A stretch of DNA of 64,000 nucleotides from positions 496,001 through 560,000 of the forward strand of contig NC_013524.1 of the NCBI RefSeq assembly GCF_000024985.1, written 5' to 3'. Each line of letters starts with the position of its first letter. The stretch's first letter is position 1. Shown in pieces: positions 8,841 to 17,474 of this stretch. The notes beneath the pieces were generated by a model. That model did no database searches. It was given only the letters and a program-made list of their open reading frames with translations, and was not told the DNA's origin. The DNA comes from Sphaerobacter thermophilus DSM 20745 (GTDB taxonomy: Bacteria > Chloroflexota > Chloroflexia > Thermomicrobiales > Thermomicrobiaceae). The position numbers were made by a program, and so were the translations under genes.

Positions 8841-9587
8841 GTGAACGCCCCGGCACCGGGCGCATCATCCACCAGACAACGCCTCATGGCGGCACGCCGG
8901 CTGGGGGCGAAGCGCCGCATCGTCCCGCCGCTCCAGGTCGTGGTCACGCTCGGCGCCGCGGCCCTCTTTGGGCTGGCGTACCTGCTCTCAGACGAGTTCC
9001 GCGCCGAGGTTGGGGCGATCGCCGCCATCCTGGGGCGAGGCGATGCGGAGGGGCTGCGGCACTACATTCTCTCCTACGGCCTGTGGGCACCCGTTGCCTC
9101 CCTCGCCCTGATGGTCGTCCAGGCGCTGGTGGCGCCGGTACCGTCGTCGCTGGTGTCGTTCGCCAACGGGCTGGCCTTCGGCGTCGGCTGGGGCTGGGCG
9201 CTGAGCGTTGCTGGACATACGCTGGCGGCCGGCGTGTGCTTCTGGCTGATGCGGGCGCTCGGCCGGGGGCCCATCGAGGCTGTCGTGGGCCGCGGCTGGC
9301 TGGAGTCGGCCGACCGCTGGTTCGCCCGCTGGGGAACCGCCGCCATCCTGATCACGCGGCTGGTGCCCGGCGTCGCCTTCGACGCCGTCTCCTTCGCCGC
9401 CGGGCTGACCGGGATCCGGTTCGACCGGTTCCTGGCCGCGACGGCGATCGGGGTGGCCCCGCAGACCTTGCTCTACGCCTATCTGGGACACGCCGCTGTC
9501 CAGTTCATCTGGATCCCGCTGGCGATCACCGGGCTGGTCGTGGGCGGGTGTGCCCTGGCCGCCTGGTGGAAGCGAACGCGGCCCTGA
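8841..9587 (+). CDS. VTT/TVP38-TMEM64 family membrane protein (DedA-like)
   Basis: Integral membrane protein of 248 residues with about five to six hydrophobic segments and the VTT (SNARE-associated Golgi) domain core. Signatures are VPSSLVSFANGLAFGVGWG in the first re-entrant region, FARWGTAAILITRLVPGVAFDAVSFAAGL with the conserved R-x-x-P-G (residues about 165-193), and GVAPQTLLYAYLG. Family members are thought to act in lipid scrambling or transport. Translation starts at GTG 8841, preceded by AGGAGAGG. A stem-loop at 9596-9623 separates it from the convergent gene. Confidence 0.85.
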   Translation: MNAPAPGASSTRQRLMAARRLGAKRRIVPPLQVVVTLGAAALFGLAYLLSDEFRAEVGAIAAILGRGDAEGLRHYILSYGLWAPVASLALMVVQALVAPVPSSLVSFANGLAFGVGWGWALSVAGHTLAAGVCFWLMRALGRGPIEAVVGRGWLESADRWFARWGTAAILITRLVPGVAFDAVSFAAGLTGIRFDRFLAATAIGVAPQTLLYAYLGHAAVQFIWIPLAITGLVVGGCALAAWWKRTRP

Positions 9588-9595
9588 AGGGCGAC

Positions 9596-9623
9596 GCCGG
9601 CCCCACCGAAACGGTGAGGCCGG
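9596..9623. terminator. Bidirectional stem-loop between convergent genes
   Basis: GCCGGCCCCACCG (9596-9608) pairs, with a small internal mismatch, with CGGTGAGGCCGGC (9611-9623) around a tight loop. It lies exactly between the two stop codons (9587 and 9654). No clear T-tract is present. Confidence 0.5.
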
Positions 9624-9653
9624 CGCCGGTCAAGGCCGGAAACCGATCGCGGG

Positions 9654-10976
9654 TCAGCGGACGGCGCGGGCCGCAGCGGCGACCAGGGCGACGGTCTGGT
9701 CGACAATTGCCTTGCGGTACTCTTCGAACACCGGGTCGGTGATCGCCGCCGAGTCCTCCGGGTAGATCAGCGATGCGATGTGCAGGTGGCCGCCGGGGAG
9801 GTCATGCCGGCCGAGCGCCAGCCGCAGGCGGTTCGAGCGGTACATGCTCTCGTTGGAGAGGTAATTGCCGCCACCGCCGGCGCAGGCGGCGTCGCCCGGC
9901 TGCGGACCGTCCGGGCGGGTGATGCAGGAGCCGACACCGGGGTTGCTCGGGTCCGGCCAGACGCGCACGCGCGTGTTGAGGAAGACGGGCCAGGGGCCAG
10001 TGCCGGCGTCGATCATGGCCTGATAGGGCAGCGTTGTCTCGATGAACCAGGTCGGCTCCGGGGTCTGCGGCCAGTTCGCGGCCAGCGGGATCATGCCCTG
10101 GCTGCTGACGTCGTTGTTGTCCAGGCTGCCGCCGCGCCAGTTGCCGGCCCACTGCTCGATGGCCATCTGGCGCGCCCCGCCCTGGCTGATCGTCATCATC
10201 AGATCGACCTGCCGTGGCCCCTCCATGAGGTGAGGGCCGAAGGCGTCCTCGACGATGCCCTCCTCGAAGGCACCCCACAGCACCGGGAAGATCACCGCCT
10301 GGACAAAGGCCGGGCCGCTGTCGGTCTTGATGAGCAGGCCGTCGAGCTGCAGCGCGCTGGCGCCGGAGGGGTTGGAGCGGCGCGGCTCCTGGTTCAGGGT
10401 GTAGGGATCGAAGCCGCTGACAAGTACGCGCTTGACCCCCGCGCCGGCCGGAAAGTCGACCGAGGTGATGCCTCGCGAGGTGTACTCGAGCAACTTGATC
10501 AACTCAGCACGCGCCTCGTCGCTGAGCGGGAAGGGCGGCGCCCACTGCCGCAGTGCCCGGGTCATGCTCAGGCGCGCCCAGTAGAGCGGCCGGTCGTCGT
10601 AGCGGTCGAGGTCGCCGTGGGCGGGGCCGCGCCCCTGAGCGCGGTCGACCGCCGCCCGCCACAGCGCCGTACCCTGCGTGCGGATCATGTTCTCGGCCTG
10701 CTGCAGGTTCGGCGCCCGGCAGAGGCTGGTGATGAACTGGTCCACGAAGCGATCGAACCCACTGCGGGCAAGGATCTGCTGCGAGGCGGGCTCCGTCCCG
10801 CCCTCCGGAATCGCCTCCAGGCGCGTCTCTTCAACCGTCACGGGCAAGCTCTCGTCGAAACACTGGGCTGCTACCGGCCCCGAAGGGGCAGCGACCGCAG
10901 TCGCCGCGAGGGAGAGTACCAGACTCATGACAATGAGGATAGTCCACACGGTCGCGCGGAATCGGGAATGCGCCAT
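9654..10976 (-). CDS. Secreted pyroglutamyl-peptidase-I-like protein with Ser at the nucleophile position
   Basis: Protein of 440 residues with a Sec signal peptide (hydrophobic residues 10-28, cut near AVAA) and a C-terminal domain resembling pyrrolidone carboxyl peptidase (peptidase C15), which removes N-terminal pyroglutamate. The family opening VLVSGFDPYTLNQEPRRSNP is at about 184-203, the Glu region at MAIEQWAGN (E274) and the His region at GGHLHIASL (H399). The usual YVCN motif reads YLSN, so the nucleophilic Cys is replaced by Ser374. Canonical enzymes have about 215 residues and are cytoplasmic; here an extra domain of about 150 residues precedes the catalytic fold. The start ATG has GGGGAGA upstream. 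Proximity to DUF1445 and HyuAB genes suggests pyroglutamate-related metabolism, as inference. Activity could be lost or altered. Confidence 0.7.
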   Translation of the reverse strand: MAHSRFRATVWTILIVMSLVLSLAATAVAAPSGPVAAQCFDESLPVTVEETRLEAIPEGGTEPASQQILARSGFDRFVDQFITSLCRAPNLQQAENMIRTQGTALWRAAVDRAQGRGPAHGDLDRYDDRPLYWARLSMTRALRQWAPPFPLSDEARAELIKLLEYTSRGITSVDFPAGAGVKRVLVSGFDPYTLNQEPRRSNPSGASALQLDGLLIKTDSGPAFVQAVIFPVLWGAFEEGIVEDAFGPHLMEGPRQVDLMMTISQGGARQMAIEQWAGNWRGGSLDNNDVSSQGMIPLAANWPQTPEPTWFIETTLPYQAMIDAGTGPWPVFLNTRVRVWPDPSNPGVGSCITRPDGPQPGDAACAGGGGNYLSNESMYRSNRLRLALGRHDLPGGHLHIASLIYPEDSAAITDPVFEEYRKAIVDQTVALVAAAARAVR

Positions 10977-11140
10977 TGATCTCCCCTTCCCTCATCGTTG
11001 AAAACACGGTCGATCGGGGACGACGGCTACGCCGTGCCCGTAGGGGAATCCGTCCCTCCTTTCGCAATGGTCGCTGTGAGACGACACGCCGATCAGACCC
11101 TGCTGGCCTCAGAGGGCATGAGTTGGAAGCGTGTGAAGAC

Positions 11141-11169
11141 AGCATAGGGGTTGACGGGATACCGTACAA
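11141..11169 (-). promoter_or_regulatory. Candidate promoter of the pyroglutamyl-peptidase-like gene
   Basis: Minus-strand TTGTAC (11164-11169), 17-nt spacer, TATGCT (11141-11146). It would give a leader of about 160 nt. The remainder of 10977-11491 holds no gene that I can support. Confidence 0.45.
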
Positions 11170-11288
11170 GATCCTGGCTATTTGCCCAACCCAAATTACC
11201 TAGGAAGGCATAGCCTGAAGGTCCTGGCGACGGACCGGTGAGGCGGGGAAGCACTGCCGGGCCGGTGCGGCACCGCGTTGTTCGCGTC

Positions 11289-11318
11289 TTGACGGCTTTC
11301 GCGGCGCGGTGCTATTCT
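11289..11318 (+). promoter_or_regulatory. Candidate promoter of the DUF1445-transporter operon
   Basis: Plus-strand TTGACG (11289-11294), 18-nt spacer, TATTCT (11313-11318), about 175 nt before the GTG start at 11492. It is divergent from the promoter at 11141-11169, so the 515-nt gap carries control signals for both genes. Confidence 0.5.
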
Positions 11319-11491
11319 GGGACAGACCTAACAATTGACTGATACCTGCGCGTTCGGCACGCCTACTGTTTCCGTCACTCATCCAACCCTTGTGGTCCAC
11401 GCTGCCGCGCCGCGTGGAGGGCTTCCGAGCCCCATCCGACCGTTTCCGGCGTGACCGGGTGCGCGGGTGGATCAGGTAGAGGAGCTCCAGC

Positions 11492-12289
11492 GTGGCATCA
11501 TCGACGCAGTCGCTCGCGACACCCAGCGAGGCCCGGAAGGCGATCCGCTCCGGTCAGATGCGGGGCCATACGTCCGGGATCGCGCCGGGCTACGCGCAGG
11601 CAAATCTCGTGGTCCTGCCACGCGACCTCGCCTACGACTTCCTCGTTTTCTGCCATCGCAACCCCAAGCCGTGCCCGCTGCTCGACGTGACCGACCCCGG
11701 CTCCCCTGAGCCGGCCCGCGTCGCCCCCGGGGCCGACCTGCGAACCGATCTCCCGCGCTACCGGGTTTACCGGCACGGGGAGCTGGTCGAGGAACGAGAC
11801 GACCTGCTCGACCTGTGGCGTGACGATCTCGTGGCCTTTCTCTTGGGCTGCTCATTCACCTTCGACGGCCTGCTGGTCGAGGCCGGGGTGCCGGTGCGGC
11901 ACCTGGGCTGCGGCAGCAACGTGCCGATGTACCGGACGACCCAGGAGTGCATCCCGGCCGGGCCGTTCGCCGGGCCGCTCGTCGTCTCGATGCGGCCGAT
12001 CCCGCCTGAGCACGTGGTACGCGCGGTGCAGGTGACCTCACGCTTCCCGTCGGTGCACGGCGCGCCGGTGCATATCGGTGACCCGGCGGTGCTCGGCATC
12101 ACCGATCTGGCGCACCCGGACTGGGGAGACCCGCCGGTCATCGAGCCGGGCGACGTCCCCGTCTTCTGGGCGTGTGGGGTGACCCCGCAGGCAGTGGCGA
12201 TGAACGCCCGGCCGGAACTGATGATCACCCACGCGCCCGGGCACATGTTCATCACCGACGTTCCCGTCGCGTCACTGGCGGTGCTCTAA
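11492..12289 (+). CDS. DUF1445 / D-glutamate cyclase-like putative hydro-lyase
   Basis: Member of the DUF1445 family (YcsI-like, often named putative hydro-lyase). A eukaryotic relative has D-glutamate cyclase activity, making 5-oxo-D-proline from D-glutamate; that is family knowledge, not shown here. The 265-residue product matches the family over its full length: [20 protein letters not shown] at the N-terminus, the [13 protein letters not shown] helix, [17 protein letters not shown] with a conserved Cys, [11 protein letters not shown], and [14 protein letters not shown] with a second Cys near the C-terminus. Translation starts at GTG with GAGGAG 7 nt upstream. It is 72 nt before the Tat-lipoprotein receptor gene on the same strand, so it is probably the first gene of a DUF1445-transporter-hyuAB operon. 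Confidence 0.85.
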   Translation: MASSTQSLATPSEARKAIRSGQMRGHTSGIAPGYAQANLVVLPRDLAYDFLVFCHRNPKPCPLLDVTDPGSPEPARVAPGADLRTDLPRYRVYRHGELVEERDDLLDLWRDDLVAFLLGCSFTFDGLLVEAGVPVRHLGCGSNVPMYRTTQECIPAGPFAGPLVVSMRPIPPEHVVRAVQVTSRFPSVHGAPVHIGDPAVLGITDLAHPDWGDPPVIEPGDVPVFWACGVTPQAVAMNARPELMITHAPGHMFITDVPVASLAVL

Positions 12290-12361
12290 GGCCAACACTA
12301 CCAGGAGAAGATCCCGAGCGGTTCGATCGGTCCGGAAGACGATCTAGAGCGAGGAGGGACG

Positions 12362-13822
12362 ATGGACCACGAGCGTGCAGCACAGGGGATCGGGGGTAAG
12401 GCGCTCGACGGGCGGCTCTCGCGGCGGCGACTGCTGCGCCTGCTTGCCGCCGGTGCGGCCGTGCCGGCTATGAGCCTGCTGGCGGCCTGCGGTGAGGCTT
12501 CGGTGAGCGACGACGGTGGCGGCGGCGGGAGCCAGCCGGCTCCGACTGCAACCACAGCCGACTCCGGCGCCTCTTCGAGTGGCAGCCCGGCTGCCTCGCC
12601 GAGCACTCAGGGCGGCACCACTCCGTCTGGCCCAATCCGCATCGGCGTGATCCTCCCGCTCAGCGGCGTGGCTGCCAGCGTCGGAGCCGATGAGAAGGCC
12701 GCGGTGGAACTCGCGGTGAAAATCGTCAACGAGGAGACACCCGATCTCCCCCTGCCGCTGGCAGCAACGGCCGGGCTGCCCAACCTGGGCGGAGCCACGG
12801 TCGAACTGGTCTTCGCCGACAGCCAGGGCAAGGCTGAGGTCGGCCAGTCGGAGGCCGAGCGGCTGATCAACCAGGAGAACGTTGTCGCCCTCTTCGGCTG
12901 CTACCAGAGCGCCGTCACCAAGACGGCCAGCGCCGTCGCCGAGCGGGCCGGCATCCCCTTCATGAACGGCGAATCGTCCTCCCCGGCGCTGACCGAGAGC
13001 GGCTACCAGTGGTTCTTCCGCACCTCGCCCCACGACGGCGATTTCTCCAAGGCCATCATGGCGTTCATCCGGGCCATGGCCGACGAGAAGGGTGCCGACG
13101 TCAGCACGGTGTCGCTGCTGTACGAGGACACCGACTTCGGCGTGAACAGCGCCAAGGCCCTCACCGACGAGGCCGAGGCACACGGGCTCCAGATCGTCGG
13201 TGAGGTGAAGTACAAGGCCAACACCACCGCGCTCACCAGTGAGGTGCAGGCCCTGCGCTCGCAGGGCGCCGACGTGCTGTGTCCGGCCTCCTACACAAAC
13301 GACGCGATCCTCACCATCGAGACAGCGAGGCAGCAGGGGTACCTCCCGAAGATGATCGTGGCTCAGGACGCAGGCTACTCCGACCCGGCCTTCATCGAGG
13401 GAGTCGGCGCTGCCTTCGCCGAGGGCATCGCCACCCGCTCGGCCTTCTCGATCGATATCACCGAGATCAAGCCGGCCGCGGCCAAAGTCAACGAAATGTA
13501 CCGGGAGATCGCGGGCAAGGACATGCACGACGTGCCGGCACGCGGCTTCACCGCCATGATGGTGCTGCTCGATGCGATCAACCGGGCCGGATCGACCGAG
13601 CCGGATGCGATCCGCGAGGCACTGGAGGCGACCGACCTGGGGCCGGACGACACGATCATGCCCTGGCAGGGGGTCCGGTTCGACGAGACGCACCAGAACA
13701 TCCTGGGGGGCGGCATCATCGTGCAGATTCAGAACGGCGAGTACCGCACCGTGTATCCCTTCGACGTCGCCACGGTAGAACCGAGCTACCCCCTGCAGCC
13801 GTGGGATCAGCGCGGCGCATAG
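12362..13822 (+). CDS. HAAT-family substrate-binding lipoprotein with Tat signal
   Basis: Extracytoplasmic receptor (Peripla_BP_6 type) of the second liv-type importer, 486 residues. The N-terminus carries a twin-arginine motif SRRRLLRLL followed by a hydrophobic stretch and the lipobox LLAAC, so the mature protein should be a lipid-anchored Tat substrate. A Ser/Thr/Pro/Gly-rich linker precedes the receptor, which starts near IRIGVILPLSGVAASVG. Further landmarks are VALFGCYQSAVTKTASAVAE, VSLLYEDTDFGVNSAKAL and the FDETHQN segment near the end. GAGGAGGGACG precedes the ATG. Tat export implies folding in the cytoplasm before transport, unlike the Sec lipoprotein of the first system. A GC-rich hairpin follows the gene. 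The ligand is unknown; the downstream HyuAB pair suggests a cyclic amide or amino-acid derivative. Confidence 0.9.
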   Translation: MDHERAAQGIGGKALDGRLSRRRLLRLLAAGAAVPAMSLLAACGEASVSDDGGGGGSQPAPTATTADSGASSSGSPAASPSTQGGTTPSGPIRIGVILPLSGVAASVGADEKAAVELAVKIVNEETPDLPLPLAATAGLPNLGGATVELVFADSQGKAEVGQSEAERLINQENVVALFGCYQSAVTKTASAVAERAGIPFMNGESSSPALTESGYQWFFRTSPHDGDFSKAIMAFIRAMADEKGADVSTVSLLYEDTDFGVNSAKALTDEAEAHGLQIVGEVKYKANTTALTSEVQALRSQGADVLCPASYTNDAILTIETARQQGYLPKMIVAQDAGYSDPAFIEGVGAAFAEGIATRSAFSIDITEIKPAAAKVNEMYREIAGKDMHDVPARGFTAMMVLLDAINRAGSTEPDAIREALEATDLGPDDTIMPWQGVRFDETHQNILGGGIIVQIQNGEYRTVYPFDVATVEPSYPLQPWDQRGA

Positions 13823-13836
13823 CAGCTTAGAGGCAC

Positions 13837-13862
13837 GCCGGGGCGGGGTCTCCCGCCCCGGC
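13837..13862 (+). promoter_or_regulatory. Intra-operon GC-rich hairpin after the receptor gene
   Basis: An 11-bp perfect stem, GCCGGGGCGGG (13837-13847) with CCCGCCCCGGC (13852-13862), has loop GTCT and no T-tract. Its position between receptor and permease suits partial attenuation or 3'-end protection that keeps receptor mRNA in excess, as in many ABC operons. Confidence 0.55.
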
Positions 13863-13896
13863 CGATCCAACGGTTCCCAGCGGCGGAAGGACTCGA

Positions 13897-14781
13897 GTGG
13901 ATACGACGCTTCTCCTGCAAGCGCTCACCAACGGCCTGCTGATCGGGATGGTCTACGCGCTCATCTCGGTCGGCCTGACGCTGATCTTCGGACTGATGGA
14001 GATCGTGAACTTCGCCCACGGCGAGTTCCTGATGCTGGCCATGTACGCGGCGTTCTGGGCCAGCGTGCTCCTCAGCCTCGACCCGATGGTCTCGCTCCCG
14101 CTGACCGTCGGCGGGTTGGGCCTGCTGGGGTTGGCGACCTACCGGGGCATCATTGCCCACATCCTGCACGCCCCGATGCTGGCGCAGATCTTCGCCACCT
14201 TCGGCCTGGGCCTGTTCCTGCGCGGCCTGGCGCAGTACCTCTGGACGCCCAACTTCCGCACCATCGAGCGGCCCTGGCTCGGCCAGATCTCGGGCGGCAC
14301 GGTCAACATCGGCGGGGTATTCCTCGGCGTGCCACAGATCGCCGCCGCGATCCTGGCCGGGGTGGCATTCGTCGCGCTCTATCTGTTCATCACCCGGACG
14401 CGCGTGGGCCTGGCGCTCCAGGCCGTGGCGGAGGACAAGTCGACCGCCGGCCTGATGGGGATCGACAGCAACCGGATGTTCGCCCTCGGCTGGGTGCTGG
14501 GTGGCGCCTGCGTCGGGGTGGCCGGCGCCGTGCTCGCGAGCTTCTACCCGATCACCCCGACGGTCGGGATCCTCTTCGCCCTGATGGCCTACATCGTGGT
14601 GGCACTCGGCGGATTCGGCAGCGTCCCCGGAGCGTTGGTCGCAGGGCTGCTGGTTGGCCTGGTGCAGGAGGCGAGTCCGATCCTCTTCGGCGTACCGACC
14701 ACGTACAAGTATGCGGTCGTCTTCGCGCTCTACCTGGTCGTCGTCCTGATCCGACCGCAGGGTCTGTTCGGCCGCTTCTGA
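13897..14781 (+). CDS. livH: Branched-chain-type ABC transporter permease (LivH family), second system
   Basis: Inner-membrane permease, 294 residues. N-terminal LivH block: NGLLIGMVYALISVGLTL, then MEIVNFAHGEFLMLAMY. The coupling loop is TRTRVGLALQAVAEDKSTAGLMGI and the C-terminal block is GGFGSVPGALVAGLLVGL followed by VLIRPQGLFGRF. Translation starts at GTG 13897 after GGAAGGACTCGA. It is followed 24 nt later by livM. Sequence and gene order differ clearly from the 1993-2883 LivH, supporting a different substrate. Confidence 0.9.
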   Translation: MDTTLLLQALTNGLLIGMVYALISVGLTLIFGLMEIVNFAHGEFLMLAMYAAFWASVLLSLDPMVSLPLTVGGLGLLGLATYRGIIAHILHAPMLAQIFATFGLGLFLRGLAQYLWTPNFRTIERPWLGQISGGTVNIGGVFLGVPQIAAAILAGVAFVALYLFITRTRVGLALQAVAEDKSTAGLMGIDSNRMFALGWVLGGACVGVAGAVLASFYPITPTVGILFALMAYIVVALGGFGSVPGALVAGLLVGLVQEASPILFGVPTTYKYAVVFALYLVVVLIRPQGLFGRF

Positions 14782-14805
14782 GTCACGGGGAGGACGCAGG
14801 CATTC

Positions 14806-15903
14806 ATGACCACCGCTACGGCCCGCCCGCTCAGGGCCATCCCACGCTCCTGGATCGCACTCGGCCTGCTCGCGCTCGCGCTGCTGGCCCTGCCGCTCGT
14901 GCTGCGCAGCGACTCGCGCCTGAACATCGCGATCCTGGTTCTGGTCTACGCGGCCCTGGCGCAGGCGTGGAACATCCTGGGCGGGTTCGCCGGGCAGATC
15001 TCCCTCGGCAACGCGGCCTTCTTCGGGATCGGCGCCTACACCTCGACGGTGCTGCTGTCGCGCTGGGAGGTCACGCCCTGGCTGGGCATGCTGGCCGGCG
15101 CGCTCGTGGCGGCCATCTTCGCCGTCATCATCGGCTACCCGGTGTTCCGCCTGGGCGGCCACTACTTCGCCATCGCCACCATCGCCCTGGCGGAGATCGT
15201 CTTGACCGTCTTCAACGACTGGGAGTGGGTCGGCGGCGCCACCGGGATGCTCATCCCCTTCGCGCGGGACATCGAGACCGGGCGCCCCACCAACTCGCTC
15301 TACTACCTCCAGTTCAACCTGGGGAAGGCGCCCTACTTCTACATCGCTCTGGCCCTGGTCGTCCTGGTCACGGTCGTGACGGTCATCATCGACCGCTCCA
15401 AACTCGGGTATTACCTGCGGGCGATCAAGAACGACCAGGACGCGGCGCGCGCGCTCGGCGTCCACGTCCTGCGCTACAAGCTCATCGCCATCGCCATCTC
15501 AGCCGCATTCAGCGCCGTGGTCGGCACCTTCTACGCCCAGTATCTCCTCTACATCGACCCGGAGACGACGATGCGCCTCGAGCTGTCGGTGCTCATCGCG
15601 CTGGTGGCCATCCTGGGCGGGGTCGGCACGGTCGCCGGGCCGCTCGTAGGCGCGGCGGTGCTCATCCCGGCCGCGGAGTTGACCCGGCAGCAACTCGGCG
15701 GCAGCGGCAACGCCATCGACCTCATCATGTATGGCGCCCTGATCGTCCTGATCTCGATCTTTCAGCCGAACGGCCTGATGGGTCTGGTGCGACGGCTGCG
15801 GCACCGCGGTGGCCCGCGCCCGACGGCGCCCCCCTCCGAAGTGCAGGCGCTTGCGCGGGAGGAGGCACCGCTGCTCGGCGGCTACGAGGAGGAGCGGGGC
15901 TGA
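14806..15903 (+). CDS. livM: Branched-chain-type ABC transporter permease (LivM family), second system
   Basis: Inner-membrane permease, 365 residues with about ten membrane segments. Landmarks are NILGGFAGQISLGNAAFFGIGAYTS (residues about 53-77), GYPVFRLGGHYFAIATIALAE, the coupling loop RAIKNDQDAARALGVHV and GGVGTVAGPLVGAAVL. The hydrophilic tail of about 40 residues rich in Arg, Pro and Glu is longer than usual. Its TGA overlaps the livG ATG (TGATG at 15901-15905). Confidence 0.9.
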   Translation: MTTATARPLRAIPRSWIALGLLALALLALPLVLRSDSRLNIAILVLVYAALAQAWNILGGFAGQISLGNAAFFGIGAYTSTVLLSRWEVTPWLGMLAGALVAAIFAVIIGYPVFRLGGHYFAIATIALAEIVLTVFNDWEWVGGATGMLIPFARDIETGRPTNSLYYLQFNLGKAPYFYIALALVVLVTVVTVIIDRSKLGYYLRAIKNDQDAARALGVHVLRYKLIAIAISAAFSAVVGTFYAQYLLYIDPETTMRLELSVLIALVAILGGVGTVAGPLVGAAVLIPAAELTRQQLGGSGNAIDLIMYGALIVLISIFQPNGLMGLVRRLRHRGGPRPTAPPSEVQALAREEAPLLGGYEEERG

Positions 15904-16649
15904 TGGCACTGCTGGAGATCGATGCCGTCACCAAGCGCTTCGGCGGCCTGCTCGCGAACCATGAGGTCACCTTCCAGGTCGATCGCGGCGAGATCGTCGG
16001 GCTGATCGGCCCCAACGGCGCCGGGAAGACCACGCTCTTCAACTGCATCTCCGGCTTCTTTCCGCCGACCAGCGGGACCGTGCGCTTCGACGGGACCGAC
16101 GTGACCGGTTGGCCCGCCGAGCGCCTGGTGCACCGGGGAATGGTGCGAACCTTCCAGGTCGTGCGCACCTTCCCGGACCTGACCGTCCGCGAGAACGTCA
16201 TGATCGGCGCCTTCGCGCGGACCAACAGTGCGTCCGCCGCCCGGAAGATCGCCGATGAGGTGCTGGAGTTCACTGGTCTCGCGCCACGCGCGGATGTCCT
16301 GGGGGCGAATCTCCCCATCGCGCAGAAGAAGCGGGTGGAGCTGGCCCGCGCGCTGGCGACCGGGCCCCAGCTCCTCATGCTCGACGAGGTGATGGCCGGG
16401 CTGACGCCGGCCGAACGCGTGCAGGCGATCGAGCTGATCCGCGCCATCCGAGAGCGGGGGATCACCGTGCTGCTGGTCGAGCACGTGATGGAGGTCGTCA
16501 TGCCGATCTCCGACCGGGTGGTGGTGCTCGACTCGGGCAAGAAGATCGCCGAAGGACCGCCACAGGAGATCGCCGAGAATCCGGAAGTGATCGCGGCCTA
16601 CCTCGGAGAGAAGTACCGGCCGCGCCAGGAGGAGGCAGGGGAGGGCTAA
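15903..16649 (+). CDS. livG: Branched-chain-type ABC transporter ATPase (LivG family), second system
   Basis: Cytoplasmic ATPase, 248 residues, starting MALLEIDAVTKRFGG. A long open frame extends upstream through livM in another frame and is not coding. Walker A GPNGAGKTTLF, LivG block GMVRTFQVVRTFPDLTVREN, signature region LPIAQKKRVELARAL (degenerate as in many LivG), Walker B LLMLDEVMAGL and switch LLVEHVM are present. The expected Pro of the Walker B DEP is Val. Start overlaps livM and stop overlaps livF (TAATG), so the three genes are translationally coupled. Confidence 0.92.
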   Translation: MALLEIDAVTKRFGGLLANHEVTFQVDRGEIVGLIGPNGAGKTTLFNCISGFFPPTSGTVRFDGTDVTGWPAERLVHRGMVRTFQVVRTFPDLTVRENVMIGAFARTNSASAARKIADEVLEFTGLAPRADVLGANLPIAQKKRVELARALATGPQLLMLDEVMAGLTPAERVQAIELIRAIRERGITVLLVEHVMEVVMPISDRVVVLDSGKKIAEGPPQEIAENPEVIAAYLGEKYRPRQEEAGEG

Positions 16650-17356
16650 TGCTCCTCGAGGTGCGCCACCTCGCCGCGTCGTACGACGGTGTGCCCGCGC
16701 TCCACGATGTGAGCTTCACCGTGGGCGAGGGTGAGGTCGTGACGATCATCGGCTCAAACGGCGCAGGCAAAACGACAACTATCCGCACCATCTCCGGCCA
16801 GCTCCGCCCCGACCGGGGCGAGATCCTCTTCCGCGGCACACGCATCGACGGGCTCCCCGCCCACCGGATCGCCGAGATGGGCATCGCCCACGTGCCGGAG
16901 GGACGCCGGCTGTTCAACCGGCTCACCGTGCTGCAGAATCTCCTGGTCGGCTCATTCACCCGCCGCGCCCGCGCCACGGAGGACGCGATGCTGGAGCGGG
17001 TATTCACGCTGTTCCCCCGGCTCAAGGAGCGGGCGAACCAGCGCGCAGGTACCCTCTCCGGCGGGGAACAGCAGATGCTCGCCATCGGGCGAGGCCTGAT
17101 GCTGCAGCCGGTGATCCTGATGCTGGACGAGCCGTCGCTGGGGCTGGCGCCGATGCTGGTGGATGAGATCTTCAACACGATCCGCCAGATCGCCCGGGAG
17201 GGCATGACGATTTTGCTCGTCGAGCAGAACGTCCGCGAGTCGCTGGAGCTCTCGGACCGTGCCTACGTCCTCCAGACCGGGACGACCGTCGCGGAGGGGA
17301 CCGGGGCCGAGTTGCTCGAATCCGAGATGGTACGCCGTGCCTACCTCGGACTCTAG
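16649..17356 (+). CDS. livF: Branched-chain-type ABC transporter ATPase (LivF family), second system
   Basis: Cytoplasmic ATPase, 235 residues. Walker A GSNGAGKTTT, signature LSGGEQQM, Walker B LMLDEPSLGLAP, and Q in LLVEQNV at the switch position as usual for LivF. It is the last transporter gene; hyuA begins 333 nt later on the same strand after a large inverted repeat, which may separate transcription units or act as a processing site. Confidence 0.93.
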   Translation: MLLEVRHLAASYDGVPALHDVSFTVGEGEVVTIIGSNGAGKTTTIRTISGQLRPDRGEILFRGTRIDGLPAHRIAEMGIAHVPEGRRLFNRLTVLQNLLVGSFTRRARATEDAMLERVFTLFPRLKERANQRAGTLSGGEQQMLAIGRGLMLQPVILMLDEPSLGLAPMLVDEIFNTIRQIAREGMTILLVEQNVRESLELSDRAYVLQTGTTVAEGTGAELLESEMVRRAYLGL

Positions 17357-17474
17357 TTGCCTCCCGATCCGCCCAGGAGTCCCGGATGCAAGGACAGGCT
17401 GGGGTCATGGGGCCCGGGAGCACGAGTCGCTGCGTTTGCCAGCATCATGCGCCGTCACCGCTCCGTCGGGCCGA

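Noticed and set aside
11335-11369. TTGACT with TACTGT as a promoter before the DUF1445 gene
   Set aside because: The spacer is 23 nt, too long; the TTGACG/TATTCT pair at 11289-11318 is better.
13807-15465. 552-codon open frame antisense to livH and livM
   Set aside because: It is a GC-rich shadow frame, full of Asp, Gln, Arg and His repeats, opposite two well-supported permease genes.
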